A stretch of 64,000 nucleotides of DNA from Takakia lepidozioides (GCA_030704615.1 CM060733.1:54128001-54192000), one strand, 5' to 3'. Shown: positions 34,970 to 46,557, counted from the stretch's first letter. The notes: generated by a model not told the origin, from the sequence alone. Made by a program: numbers and translations.

Positions 34970-35870
34970 TGGCGGAAATCTAGCATGCCAGGGCCCAGGC
35001 CTCAACCACCCTGACCCCGTCCGTTGGATGTAACCGGGGCAAACCCTAGAAGAGACTAGAAGAGCCTTGCCACGTGGCGGAAATCCAGCATGCCAGGGCC
35101 CAGGCCTGGTTACATCCAACGGACGGAGCCAGGGTGATTGGGGGCAAACCCTAGAAGAGCTTTGCACTCGTTCTTTGCTAAGCCCTTTGCTCACCTGTCG
35201 GGCCCGCACTTACCACTGGCTGTATGTTGATGTGCTGCCGACGCTCCCGCCTGCTTGCACTCGCTGCGTGCTACCACACTTCAAGGCCCAGGCATGCTTT
35301 CAGCCTTGCACTCGTTCTTTGCTAAGTCCTTTGCTCACCTGCCGGGCCCGCACTTACCACTGGCTATATGTTGAATGGGCTGCCGACGCTCCCGCCTGCT
35401 TGCACTCGCTGCGTGCTACCACACTTCAAGGCCCAGGCATGAGTCTTTGTTTCATTTGGTTATGTCCTTGCTTTTCCTAGTGAGAGGTTATGACTTTTGC
35501 CTTTCGAAGTCTACAGCTACATGACTTTCTGCATACTTTGTGCTCATCATGCAGTAAAAAGCAAGGGCATTGGTAGGCCTCCCCTTTCGGTTCTTCTACC
35601 GTTCTTTCGACCACGGTTTCTGTTGCTTTGCAGCAGGCACAAGTCGTGTCTATTTTGTGTCGGGCAAAGGCGGCTGGGAGGGCTGCATCTCACCTCCCAC
35701 CCATTTCTGACCCACCTCCCCTTCTATTTTCTGATTTGCTTCAGGCAGTTGGCAGGCCTTGCACTCGTTCTTTGCTAAGTCCACAGCTCACCTGCCGGGC
35801 CCCGCACTTACCACTGGCTGTATGTTGATGTGCTGCCGACGCTCCCGCCTGCTTGCACTCACTGGCCCTT
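34970..35870. repeat. GC-rich direct and inverted repeats upstream of hAT relic
   Basis: Three direct copies of a unit containing TTGCACTCGTTCTTTGCTAA, CCACTGGCT and GACGCTCCCGCCTGCTTGCA start at about 35160, 35313 and 35757 (the third is separated by about 310 bp). Just before them, TCCGTTGGATGTAACC (about 35020) and its complement (about 35108) form an inverted pair, each next to GGCAAACCCTAGAAGAG. Such clustered subterminal repeats are common in hAT and MULE ends. No TIR was defined. Confidence 0.6.
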
Positions 35871-35920
35871 CCTTGTTGCAATTTCCGTGCTATAAATTTG
35901 TATTTTGTAAGGTCTTGGCT

Positions 35921-37885
35921 ATGGCCAAGCGCCAAAGGAATCTAGGAAATATGTTATTTAGGGCTGGTCGCACTAGTGATTGTGATGAGGAGTCTCCTTC
36001 CGCTGTCCCCCCTGCCTCATCTTCAAGCGGTATGGACAAGCCATCGAATAGTGTAGAGGCAGCCCAGAAAGCATGGAAAGATGTTTGGTACACTCAATTT
36101 GATTGGATTGAGTTTAACCATGATCTAGGTAGGGTTTTTTGTAAAGTTTGTAAAGGGAAAGGAGGGAGGACAGTCTTTGCAAATGCTGGTTCTGTCAATG
36201 TCAAGGTGAGTTCATTCCAAGACCATGCTAGGTCAGAAGAGCATCGTAAATTCTCTTGGGCCCTACAATCGGTAAGAAAGCCATTGAGAAAGCCATAGCT
36301 AGTGCTAATCGAGCTTGTGATGATGCTGTTTTGGCTCTTTTCCAAGTTGCTTACTACATTGGTTTGGAGGCCTTGCCATTTAGCAAATTTCCAGGTTTGT
36401 ATCAACTCATGTGCTGATATATTGTATTGTATCTCATGTGTTGTTCAGAAAAAGGTGTTGGATAGAGTGAAGGATTCCAAGTACTATGGAATCATGATAA
36501 ATGAGTCAACTGACATTTCAGTGACCGGTCATCTTGTTGTTTTTGCTTCTTTTGTTGAAGAGGGTTTGCCAGTCACTCTGTTTTTGGGATTACTTCAGAT
36601 TATTAATGGCAAGAAGGATGCCGCAATGATATATGAGTGTTTACTAACTAGTTTGAAAGAGTGGGGTTTGGATGTAGATTAGTTTTTGGGGTTTGGTTCG
36701 GATGGGGCAGCAACCATGGTGGGGGCTCGATCCGGCGTGGCTGCTCGTCTTAAGCAAAAGGTAAACCCCTTTATGTTGGCCGTCCATTGCGTAGCACATA
36801 GGACCAACTTGGCAGCATTAGAAGCTGCCAAGACATCAGCATGTCATCTTATTTCAAATGAGGTTGACACACTTTTGAACTCTCTTGCTGGTCATCTATC
36901 TCTACTCTCACGTATGTTCCAATGGAAGTTTGTGGATGTAACCAGCATTGGGTCCATAGTTAAGACAGAGATTGCACAAATACGAATGTTTTTCATTGAG
37001 GATAGCACGGATTTGAACCAATCCACCTTCAATGAGGAAATGGGTTATCACATCATCCCGGAATTTGGTCCTCCTGGTGGGTATTTGAGGCGGCTTGCCT
37101 CTGAGATTAGGGGATCCAATTTTCATGGTGTACAAATGACACGAGAGAGGATGGGGGGTGATTTGGAGGCAGCACTTACCTTCCAAAAGCTTTATGCAGA
37201 GGCTGTTTGCAATGCTTTGGATGCCAGATTTGAGGACAACAGAATTGTAAGTGCATTCAAAATATTGAGTCCATGTAACCTACCAACTAGGCAAGTGGGG
37301 TTAGCAAGTTGGGATGTAGTAGAGTTGGAAATATTATGTGCGCACTATGGTGTCGAAAGACATATTGCAGGAAGGACATTGTCTGCCCTTGTTGACATAG
37401 CAGCGGTGAAATGAGAGTTCTTTGCTTTCAAACTACAGGCAAGTACCGAGTGGATGGAGAAAACTTTCAAGGATCTTTGGGGCATGGTGACTTGGAACCC
37501 TTCTCTAACGATGAAGTATGAAAACTTGCTTGTGCTTTCTGAAATTGCTCGAGTTCAATGTGTAAGCACTGCCGCATGTGAGAGGGCATTCTCAGTTCAA
37601 AACTCAATCAAAACTAAATTTCGAAACAAGTTGAAAACAAAGAACTTGGAAAGTGTGCTTCGTGTTGCTTTGGAAGGGCCAAGTGTGCAGGCATGTCAAC
37701 CTGTTTTGATTGAGGCCATATCTTTGTGGAAGAACTCCACAAACTTCAGACATTTGTTCTCTCATCCTGAGCTATATTTAGCTGGACAGCCAATAGCTGG
37801 ACAACCAGAAGGTGGGCCATCATATGCAGAAGGTACAATGATGATTTGCAGTTTTGAATTTATGTTTGTTTGTTTGTTTAGATAG
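35921..37885 (+). pseudogene. hAT transposase pseudogene (second copy, ZNF862/DUF4371-like)
   Basis: The N-terminal ORF starts at MAKRQRN (about 35921). It has a zinc-finger-like section, CKVCKGKGG...HARSEEH, at about 36130-36245. A frameshift near 36290 leads to ACDDAVLALFQVAYYIGLEA. The RNase H-like catalytic part has GIMINESTDISVTGHLVV and, after an in-frame TAG at 36680-36682, GFGSDGAATMVGARSG and AVHCVAHRTNLAAL. The C-terminal dimerisation domain (VSTAACERAFSVQNSIKTKF) lies at about 37563-37622. A further break is at 37412. The stops and frameshifts make it inactive. It is distinct from the first hAT relic in subfamily. Confidence 0.85.
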
Positions 37886-38364
37886 GTAATGCTTCTAAAA
37901 TTCAAGGCCCTTCAACTTTTGGTTGAGGTCCTTGCATTTTAGAAGGGTTCGATCCTTGGCCTCCAAGTGGTGGAGGGCATTGACAGGTTGAACTCCTGCC
38001 AAGGATACTTTTCTGCACTTGTTTGAATTGCTTAAAATTGGTTGTGATTATTTATTGTTGTTCATTTGTTGAATTTGTATGCAGCCGAATTTAATTTTCA
38101 TTTGCAGGAAATGAACCGGTTGATATGTACAATGGCCGGATTTATAGCCGAACACACCAATATATATATATATATATTATCGGTTGTAAAATAATATGTA
38201 CGAAATTGACCGCCTGAAGTTACCACTAAGGGGCAGCAGCCGACCCCCCAACCCACTTAGCCGGTTGGTGTTGAAAATGAGCGGCCACTGGCTGGTTCAA
38301 CTCAAAATATTTCCCGGACACTGGAGTGAATGAGCATAGTCACGGCCAGCAACTTGACAAGCCC
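37886..38364. other. 3' flank of hAT relic; TA microsatellite
   Basis: Possible B-box-like GGTTCGATCC near 37948; (TA)n at about 38159-38178. No gene. TIR of the hAT element could not be paired. Confidence 0.3.
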
Positions 38365-38429
38365 AAAGAAATCAATGTAGACCAGCAACCTATTAACCCT
38401 AATATTAGTGGTCTACATTGATTTCTTTT
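38365..38429. repeat. Near-perfect 65-bp hairpin
   Basis: AAAGAAATCAATGTAGACC (38365-38383) is followed, after a 27-bp AT-rich loop, by its exact 19-bp complement (38411-38429). An RNA from either strand would fold into a tight stem. It could be a small MITE, a small-RNA precursor or a transposon end. Confidence 0.75.
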
Positions 38430-38823
38430 CATAGATGTCTTGAGGAAAATAAGTTAACAAGGGCCATCCCATGTTCTTCAATATATATATGTGTGTGTTG
38501 AGATTTTTTTTTTAAAAATAATATTACAACGTAGTTTTCGAAACAAATGAAAAAAATGACAAAAAACGTAATATTGACTCAGCAAACATACAACTATGTA
38601 TGTTTTTTTTTTTCACATATGATTTCACATATCACATACTGAGGGTGGCCCTAGAGCCTTGTTCTGGGGGCCTCATGGCGAGGTTAGTATGAAAGAGGTT
38701 ATTTTTTTCATCTCACTATAATTAAGGGGCCTGATGTGTGAGCGATCGCTCCTGGGTATTTCCCTTCTAAAAAAACAAAGAAAAAAAAAAAGACGGTTGT
38801 AAATAGCGAAGTTGCTGGAAAGA
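38430..38823. other. Non-genic stretch upstream of RING gene
   Basis: T- and A-runs and the palindrome GAGCGATCGCTC at about 38737. A TAA at 38800-38802 closes the frame upstream of the RING gene. No promoter recognised. Confidence 0.3.
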
Positions 38824-40542
38824 ATGGGGTTGGGGACTCTTGACAGCGTACGCGGTGTGCTTTGGGACCCGAGGCCAATCACCAACGAGCAAGGCATATT
38901 GGCGCGTTTGAATATGCCACCAATGGACATTGACCGCGTCATCGACGGGGTTGACTCAATCGGGCATGGGAATGAAGTACAAACGTCTGAACTGGACCCG
39001 GCGAGGGTTGAGGAAGAAAGACTTGCGGCGGAGAGGGCAAGAAAAGGGAAGGACCCCATAGTGGGAACTGGGGAATGTTCAGCCGTGCAAATTATATCGG
39101 CCCAAGAACAGGAATTATAGCAGCTTGTGGGGGAACGCGAGCAAGCTAGGGCTGTTGCATATCGGTACTCAAATGCCATGCAAATCCGATCGTGGCCATG
39201 GTTGAAGGGGAATTGGCGGAATTGGGTAACATGGGCGGGCCATCTAGCATCGCGGGAAACACGGATAGAAGAAGCGTTGTCCTCCCTCCAACGTGCAGCA
39301 CATTTGTCGAATCGAAGCGTAGATAGCATCTATACTAATTTGCAAAAGCACGACACTGTGCGTGATGTATTCACGTCGAAGTACACTGGATTCACCACAT
39401 GGGGTGATGTGCATGCCATGTTTGAGCACTGTGTGCATACAATTTTCGATACCAATAACAGCATAAACTGGGATTTGGAAGTAAAGGAGGAGTGGGACCC
39501 CAGGCCGAGGATGTCATCCTACATTAATGAGGATAAACCGACGTGGATATCACATAGCAATTCAGCGTCATGGATAACAGATGGTACGGTGTGCACAATG
39601 TGCCTAAACCCCTATAGACCGGAGGGAGGTTATATGCTTGATTCATGTGGCCATTTATTCCATCCCACATGTCTCATATCGGCAGCCATGCGAGCCAGCC
39701 AATGCCCTGACTGTCGTGGACCAATCCATCAACGTTTCTATGAGTTGTTTGGGTTGCAAGACAATATGCCCACGGGATACGAGTACACCCGGTACAACAT
39801 GCCATTGGATGTATCGCCTTACGATTTTTTAAATTGGCAGCACTGGGGGGAGACAATGACATGGGACGCTCCAAGAGAGATGCACGCCTTGGATGCGAAG
39901 ACGTTAACTAGGCCCAGTCCAAATGGAGTTTTTTTGCCGGAACTTGGGAGGGCATTGGAGCTGTACCAAACAAAGATTCTTCCGACTGCCTGAGGATTTG
40001 TAGGTGCCAGCGGAAAACGATACATATAATCGCGAACCGATAAGGAGAGACCTATTTCTGAGGGAGTTGGAGGCCGCTAGTATCCGTTGGGAGGATATGA
40101 ATGAGACGTACTGGGTGCCTCGTCGGGATGATGGGCCATTTCTTCCAGAGTTGCGCAGAGACCCCCAGCTAGAAGAGGTGTTGGACAATTTCAAGGCTGC
40201 CATCACGAGTGTTCTAAAGTATTGGCAGAATACATGGCATGACCAAGTTGCCCCTATTCCAGGGGTGTTCTTGCCACTTCCAAACATATCGGATTTAATT
40301 GAAAAATTGCATGCCGTCGTAGCAAGAACGCTCTGGCAAATGTGGAAGAGAGTCAACACTCGCCTAGAACGCTACGCATGATGGCAAGGGTGGACCACAC
40401 AACACTGGGTCCCTCTTTGACCACTCGAGCCCAGGCTCGAGCTCTCCGTACTGGTGGAGGCACGTCCTCTACACCCGGAGCATCTTCGTCAACATCTGGA
40501 GATGACAACAACGAAGTAATAAATCTAGATGAAGATGACTAG
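38824..40542 (+). pseudogene. RING-H2 protein gene with C-terminal SUMO-interaction-like motif (decayed)
   Basis: The frame from 38824 (MGLGTLD) runs to 39991 with one in-frame TAG at 39118-39120 inside an E/Q-rich, coiled-coil-like stretch. The RING-H2 motif at 39592-39714 has CTMC, then CGHLFHPTC, then CPDC. Frameshifts near 39990 and 40380 and a TAG near 40001 are needed to read on. A block resembling 'FLPEL/FLPLP' followed by a leucine-rich helix occurs three times (about 39930, 40135, 40265). The last frame ends EVINLDEDD before TAG at 40540. V-I-N-L followed by acids is a classic SUMO-interaction pattern. RING plus such a motif suggests a SUMO-targeted ubiquitin ligase; this is inference. 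In its present state the gene is probably not translated in full. It converges on the kinase gene. Confidence 0.6.
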
Positions 40543-40629
40543 AAAGACTAGAAACGTAGGGAGTAGGCCAAAGGTCTCAGGTTGCGAAAACTTAAATGTG
40601 CAACCCACTGTATAGTCTACGTAATTTTT

Positions 40630-41030
40630 GGAAATACGAGGTTCATCCTTTGAACCATTTTTGAATGACCTCATACTTGTTCGGTACCTGTTTGACGGCA
40701 TGTACAATATACTGGCAAAGTTTCAAAACAATAAAAAATTGCTGAATGAAGATACCATTGGTTCACCCATTGCAATATTTTAAATCGAACTCATATTTGT
40801 CCGATATCTTTAAGAGGGCATGTACAATGCATTGGCAAAGTTTGAAAGCATTCAGAAATCAGCACATCAAGTAACCATTGGTTCCTCCTGTGAACCATTT
40901 TTTATTGATCTCATACTTCTCCGGTCCATGTAAGAGGCACGTAGAACATACTGGAAAAATTTCAAATCATTCAAATTGTTTTTGATCAAGGAACCTTTGG
41001 TTTATCCTTTTCACCATTAACGATTAATCA
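40630..41030 (+). repeat. 120-bp tandem repeat, left block (orientation A)
   Basis: Three to four units with exact 120-bp spacing: the word TCATACTTGT or a variant begins at 40671, 40791 and 40911. Each unit also has GGTTCA(C/T)CC, GAACCATTT, GGGCATGTACAA and GCAAAGTTT. The block ends at AACGATTAATCA (about 41020). Confidence 0.85.
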
Positions 41031-41039
41031 CAAATAAAT

Positions 41040-42100
41040 GAACAGACGCATAAATCATTTGCCTCCAAATGATTTTGGTTCGCTTTGAGACTTGGTCAGT
41101 ATCTTCAATGTACCATGGAAGGGGCCCCAGAGTAATATGAGATCAATCGAAATTCTTTCAATGGGCCAACGGATGGTTGCCCATCCAAATGATTTTCGTT
41201 CGCTTTGAGATTTGGCCAGTGTGTTCAATGTACCCTCTGATAGGTCCCAGTGTAATATGAGATCAATCAAAATTCGTTCGATGAGCCAATGAGGCGTTCA
41301 GTTGTCATCTGGTTTTTGCTCATTGCGAAAAAGAAATCATGCAATGCGTGCACGACTATTGCACCCATTGAACGAATGTGGTTGAAGCCCCTCTTTTGCC
41401 CGCATGTGCTTGAACATGTGTGCGACACATGTGCGGAGACACAACAGACGAATAAATCATTTGTCTCCCCATCGACACCAAGCCATTCCATAATGTAATT
41501 GAATTTAAATTAATTTTAAGCCAATAAATAGGTTTGCACTAATGAAGTTGAACACAAATCAAGTTTGGAGTGCAAAACAGGGAAGAAACTGTGATTTTGG
41601 GTCCAAATGAGTTATGTTCGCTCCCAAATTTGGCATGCACGTTGCATATGGCTACATTACACGCCCCATTCAAAAACCGAATAAAAAAAAAAATCGTGAG
41701 CACACGAAACACAGTCCAACAGGTCCCAAAGCAATAGCAGATCAATATATTCAACATGTGAACGGATGGTTGCCCATCCAAATCATTTTTGTTTGCTTCC
41801 AAACTTTGCCAGTACGTTCGAGACACCCTCTCACAAGTCCCGGACTAATATCAGATCAATCGAAATTCATTCGATGGCTCAACGGATGGTTGGACATCGA
41901 GATGATTTTGGTTCGCTTTGAGACTTGGCCAGTATGTTCAATGTGCCATGGAAGAGGCCCCAAAGTAATATGAGATCAACCAAAATTCGTTCAATGGGCC
42001 GACGGATGGTTGCCCATCCAAATGATTTTCGTTCGCTTTGAGACTTGGCCAGTGTGTTCAATGTACCCTCTCATAGGTCCCAGTGTAATATGAGATCAAT
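41040..42100 (-). repeat. 120-bp tandem repeat, inverted central block
   Basis: Units with CCAAATGATTTT (or a variant) at 41065, 41185, 41778, 41898 and 42018, again 120 bp apart. The unit (ACTTGGCCAGTGTGTTCAAT, ACCCTCTCATAGG, ATATGAGATCAATC) aligns to the reverse complement of the A unit (ACTTTGCAAGTGTCTTGTAC, GCCCTCTTAAAGG, GTATGAGGTCAATC). So the centre of the array is inverted relative to its flanks. Sequence at 41305-41760 is more diverged. As 120 is divisible by three, short minus-strand ORFs cross units (41055-41270, 41879-42061); these are repeat shadows. Confidence 0.8.
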
Positions 42101-42109
42101 TGTTAACGA

Positions 42110-43850
42110 TTAATCATGAATCATCCAACCGGGGAACTGTTGGTTCACCCTTTGAACCATTTAACATTGACATTATACTTGTCCAGTAACTTTAAGAGGG
42201 CATGTACCAGACACTCGCAAAGTTTCAAATGAATCCAAAATCATTTGGCAGGGGAATGATTGGTTCACCCATAGCCAATTTCAGGGGTTGAAATTGCCAT
42301 TTATGGAGCTCGAATTGCCAATTTCAGGGGCTGGACTTGCAATTTGAAGGGCTGAAACTGCCATTCCAGGGGCTTCAATTGCCAATTTTAGGGGCTGCAC
42401 TAGCAATTGTCATTTCACAAGCTACAGTTGCAATTTGAGGGGCGGGAATTGTCATTTCAGGGGCTAGAAGTGCAATTTGAGGGGCGGCCGGGGTTGGTCA
42501 TTTTAGGGACTGGCAGTACCAATTTTAAGGGCTTGAATTGCATTTTGAATTGTAATTCAAAGGATTACAATGGGCCATTGGGGGGCTAGAATTACCAAAG
42601 CAATGACATCCAAAGCAATATAAAATCATTTGATAGCAGAATGATTGGTTCACCCTTTCAACCATTTTTTATTCACGTCATACTTGTCCGGTACTTGTAG
42701 GAGGGCATGTGGCTGACACTTGCAAAGCTTCAAAGCAATGTAAAATCATTTGATAGGGGAATAATTGGTTCACCATTTCAACCATATTTTACTAACCTCA
42801 TACTTGTCCGGTACCTTTAAAATGGCATGTGAAAGACACTTGCAAAGCTTTAAAGCACTCCAAAATCATTGTTCATGATTGATTCACCATTTTAACCATT
42901 TTAGATTGATTTGAAATTTGTGAAAGACGTGTAAGAGGGCATGTACAAGACACTTGCAAAGTTTCAAATCAATTTAAAATCATTTGGTAGGGGGACGATT
43001 GGTTCACCCTTTAAACCATTTTAGATTGATGTCATACTTCTAAAAGACGTGTAAGAAGGCATGTAGAAGACACTTGCAAAGTTTCGGAGCAATAAAATAT
43101 TATTTCATCGGGGAAGTTTTCGTTCACCCTTTCATCCAATTTTGAATTGAATTGGATTTTTACTAAGATTTAGAGGGCATAGGATTGTAGGGCGCAATGA
43201 TTTTGTTTTTGGCTTGATTTTGTTCTGTGAGCTGAACCCTCACACCACCATATCCTTGCCAAAAAATGTACCAAAGAAAAATGTTTGGAAAAAAATATTC
43301 ATCCTTTGCTCTATGTTCACTATTGCAGAACTCTCTATGAAGAATGCATGAAGTTGAAGATAACTTCACCTTGGAGTACAAATAAGGGAATAAAATGTGT
43401 TTTGGATGCAGACGATGTCTGTTCATGGTGATATTTTACATGCAACTCTTCATGTTGTTATCAAGCATATGGCTTCAGAATGGAATTAAAAACAATTCAT
43501 GTGCAGGCGAAATGTTATTTCTCCTTATGAATTTGAATAACCAATTCAAACAACTTTGTTGAAGTTCAACTTTGGTCCATATGTGCTTAAGTACATACAA
43601 ATCACGTACACAAAGTTGCAAGCGAAGAAATAATCATTTGCCCCCCGAACGACTCGTTAAACCTTTCAACCAATTTTCAATCATGAATCATTTAATAGGG
43701 GAACTATTGGTTCACCCTTAGAACCATTTTAGATTGACCTCATACTTGTCCGGTAACTTAAAGAGGGCATGTACAACACACTCCCAAAGTTTCAAATCAA
43801 TCTAAAATCATTTGGTAGGGGAACGATTGGTTCACCCATTGACCCGGTGT
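42110..43850 (+). repeat. 120-bp tandem repeat, right block (orientation A), with a short-repeat insert
   Basis: Units recur at about 42173, 42678, 42798, 42911, 43032 and 43740 with the same landmarks as the left block. Between 42270 and 42590 there is a different, roughly 30-bp degenerate repeat built on AATTTCAGGGGCTGGAATTG. The stretch 43140-43640 between units has no repeat match and no gene. The block ends near 43850, about 200 bp from the kinase stop codon. Confidence 0.78.
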
Positions 43851-44044
43851 ACACTGTCACTCTTCAAGATTCGTGGGTGTGGTGCTTGATTATCCCATAT
43901 GATGGACCTAGGTGCCATGACCAAGTAGCAAATCATTAAAACATTATGGTACGAGACAAACACAATTGAAAACAACATTTATTCAAACATGATGTACAGT
44001 CAGAGGTCTACAAGTTTCTATCCATCCTCCATCAATTTTTGGGC

Positions 44045-45513
44045 TCAGGCCAATTGAATAGCCCCGTCATGAAACGCTACAACATTTTCTAGTTTGTACC
44101 GCAACTCTACTGTGTCTACACACAAGTTTTTCAAAGCGGAAGCAAAACAGGTTCCAGTAGACATATCGTTGAACAGACTTACATCGAACGTGTTACCCCC
44201 ATTTATTGCCTGGGCTATCTTCCTAATCGCAAAGGTCTCTGATGGCACGGTTAGAGGGGGCCTACGAGATGTGCCATCTGACTGGTTGTTGGCTACATTA
44301 TGAACAATTGCAATTTCAGGTGCAATCCACCATCTATGTGCGAGAGTCTTTATCATCTTGTCTCTGCTCTCGAAAATGTACAACGTGGTTTTTGGGTCAT
44401 CCGTCGTGGAGGCCATCCCCCAATCGCATACCCCGATGTACACATCTTCAGACCCTTGTGGAAAATGCAACAAGATGTTGTCGGGGGACATGTCGTTGTG
44501 TAAGAGGTGATGATTATGGACGTTGAGCATGATGTGCAAAAGCGCCCATGTCAATTGGGTGCGATTTTGTCGGAATCGAACCAGTCGGTTGACCTCCTGC
44601 ATTTCCTGCTCCGTCCCCCGTCGTTCCATTAACTCCCTGTTATCCCGATCATTCCCCCATTTCCTGTCAATACTCAACCATGATCGTATGGTCCCCCCAT
44701 TCCACCAATGTGTGTAACCTTCATTTCGACGTGGATGTAACGCAAAATACTTTATGATGCTGAAATGATGGAACTTTACAGCCAACGCCTCATTGTTATA
44801 TTGGACTTTGGCAAGCTCAGCATTTGTTTCCCTGGGCGTTTTCCCTGCTAGCTCCCAAGATGAAGGAATGAATTGATCCCCAACAATTCTAACCCTCCGA
44901 ATTGTACCATACCCTCCATGTTCGGGCGCGTCGAGTTGTTGTACCTGTGCGTTTGTGGATATGTATCTCACGTTCAATGCCGTATCCGCGGACGATGACC
45001 CTGCCTTCCATGGGAGTGATTTTGTACGTCGTTTGGCGTGGGCCTTTGCCATGTCAGACCACTAATCCACAAGCACAAACAACTCCTCCTCCGAAGTTGG
45101 CAAGCGACCTTCCGCTACAGGTGTTCTCATAACAAACTTGTCCATGGTTTGCCTCAGATTCCATGTGGCATCATGGGCCCGGTCTCTCCATCCATTTTGT
45201 GAACTGGAACTTCGCCCTGTCCTCCTCCCATTCATCCCCGGCCAAAGCCTCCGTCATTCTCATCTCCATATTGTGCTGGAATCTAAGGAACCCCTCATTC
45301 CCATGTCGGACATACAAAAGATTCAAACGCATTATGTCATTGTCTTTCAAATAATCCAGCAGTACTTGCTTCACCACCTTCGCGGCCTCTGCGCTTGGAT
45401 AGTCTTTTTTGTTGACTTGACTATCCCGTTCATGTGCATGTTTACGTTTCCTACTTTTACGCCCACTTCCCGAGAAACCCCTGACTCTGCGTTCGAAGCA
45501 ACGTTTCCGGACA
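44045..45513 (-). pseudogene. Protein kinase gene, kinase domain open, N-terminal part broken
   Basis: The kinase-domain ORF 45052-44045 is intact (335 aa). It shows a glycine-rich loop (GGYGTIRRVRI), the lysine strand ALAVKFHH, a catalytic loop HNDMSPDNILL (44477-44500) with Asp and Asn in place, DWG replacing DFG (44417-44425), and APE in RWWIAPEI. So it could have been catalytic. Upstream, the same frame continues past a TAG at about 45064 through SEEELFVLVD and RQTMDKFVMRTPVAEG. After a frameshift near 45180 it reads KFQFTKWME, and after another near 45375 it reaches MSGNVASNAESG at 45513. The full protein would be about 490 aa. The target is unknown. It may be a decayed copy from a repeated kinase family. 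It faces the RING gene across the 120-bp array. Confidence 0.65.
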
Positions 45514-45828
45514 TGATGAAAGTACTCTGCGGAATAGACGCGGCTTCGTAACGGAAAACTAAACCCAAACTATTGATAACCTTATATACTAGCAGACCGA
45601 TTCTCACCCTCTATTGGTATAGTACCCAAAGCAAACTCTACCACAATCCCAGGAAGAAAAGGCAAAAATTCCTCCCCCACACAAATCCACTTTCTCCCCC
45701 CTCCCACGCTCAGTCCTGGCCACCGAAGTTCAAACTCCAAGAAGCCCCAGAACCGCACTCACAGAGAGGGAAAAAAATGGATTGAGAATGAGGGGTAGGC
45801 CCTTATATACTGCCTGGAGAGCCCTGAC
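45514..45828. other. Upstream flank of kinase gene
   Basis: AC-rich stretch with no gene; would contain the kinase promoter on the minus strand. No clear TATA assigned. Confidence 0.3.
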
Positions 45829-46352
45829 GTGCGACCGCCTCTGCTGCCCATTCACGCCTCGCCACGTGTCCAGGGAGCGGTCGCACCTAATAACAAAAAA
45901 GAAAAAGTCTGCGACCACCACCGGCTGGTGGTCGCACCCGTTTAAAAAATAATTAAAAATATGCGGTCATCTCCTGCTGGTGGTCGCATCCATTTAAAAA
46001 ATAATTAAAAATGTGCGACCATCCTCTGCTGGTGGTCGCACCTATTTCAAAAAATTGAAAAAGTTGCGACCACCACCTGCTGGTGGTCGCACCTATTAAA
46101 ATAAAATAAAAAAATTGCGACCAACACCTGCTGGTGGTCGCACCCAATTTTTTTTTAAAAACAAATGTGCGACCACCCTCTGCTTGTGGTCGCACCTATT
46201 TAAAAAAATGAAAATGATGCGACCACTACCTGCTGGTGGTCGCACCCATTTAAAAAATAAGAAAAAATGTGCGACCACCCCCTTCTGGTGGTCGCACCTA
46301 CTTAAAAAAAATAAAAATTTGTCCGACCAATCTTTGCTGACGATCGCATGAT
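45829..46352. repeat. Array of about ten palindromic hairpins at 51-52 bp spacing
   Basis: Each unit is a GC-rich palindrome of about 28 bp, TGCGACCACC plus a short CTGC-containing loop plus GGTGGTCGCA, followed by about 23 bp of A/T-rich spacer. Unit starts are at 45910, 45962, 46014, 46065, 46116, 46168, 46218, 46270 and 46322. A larger first hairpin (GCGACCGC ... GCGGTCGC) is at 45831-45888. Base changes in one arm are only partly matched in the other. The palindromes can fold on either strand. Confidence 0.9.
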
Positions 46353-46557
46353 TGACAATATAAATCATAATATATGAATTTTACAGATAATTAATGAAGT
46401 CCACGTAATGAGGCCACGTCGGTTGCCACGTCGGTTCTCATAGTAAATAGTCAATAGTAAAATAAAAAAAATAAACATATTTATGTACAGTAACGTCGGT
46501 TTAGGACGTGACGCTGACGTGTCAATGCCACGTCACGTCCAAATTTGCAACTAGGTG

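Noticed and set aside
38673-39329. 218-aa minus-strand ORF
   Set aside because: Antisense to the RING gene; the plus strand has the cysteine/histidine pattern.
41055-42061. Repeated 40-residue ORFs on the minus strand
   Set aside because: The 120-bp unit is divisible by three, so the frame stays open across units; no known domain and units diverge like non-coding DNA.
45829-46352. CRISPR-like spacing of repeats
   Set aside because: The conserved part is a full palindrome, the spacers are all A/T-rich and alike, and the DNA is clearly a plant nuclear genome with spliced genes.
45953-46368. ORFs on both strands (45953-46195, 46096-46368, 46115-46351)
   Set aside because: Created by the hairpin array, whose unit keeps frames open by chance; the translations are repetitive.
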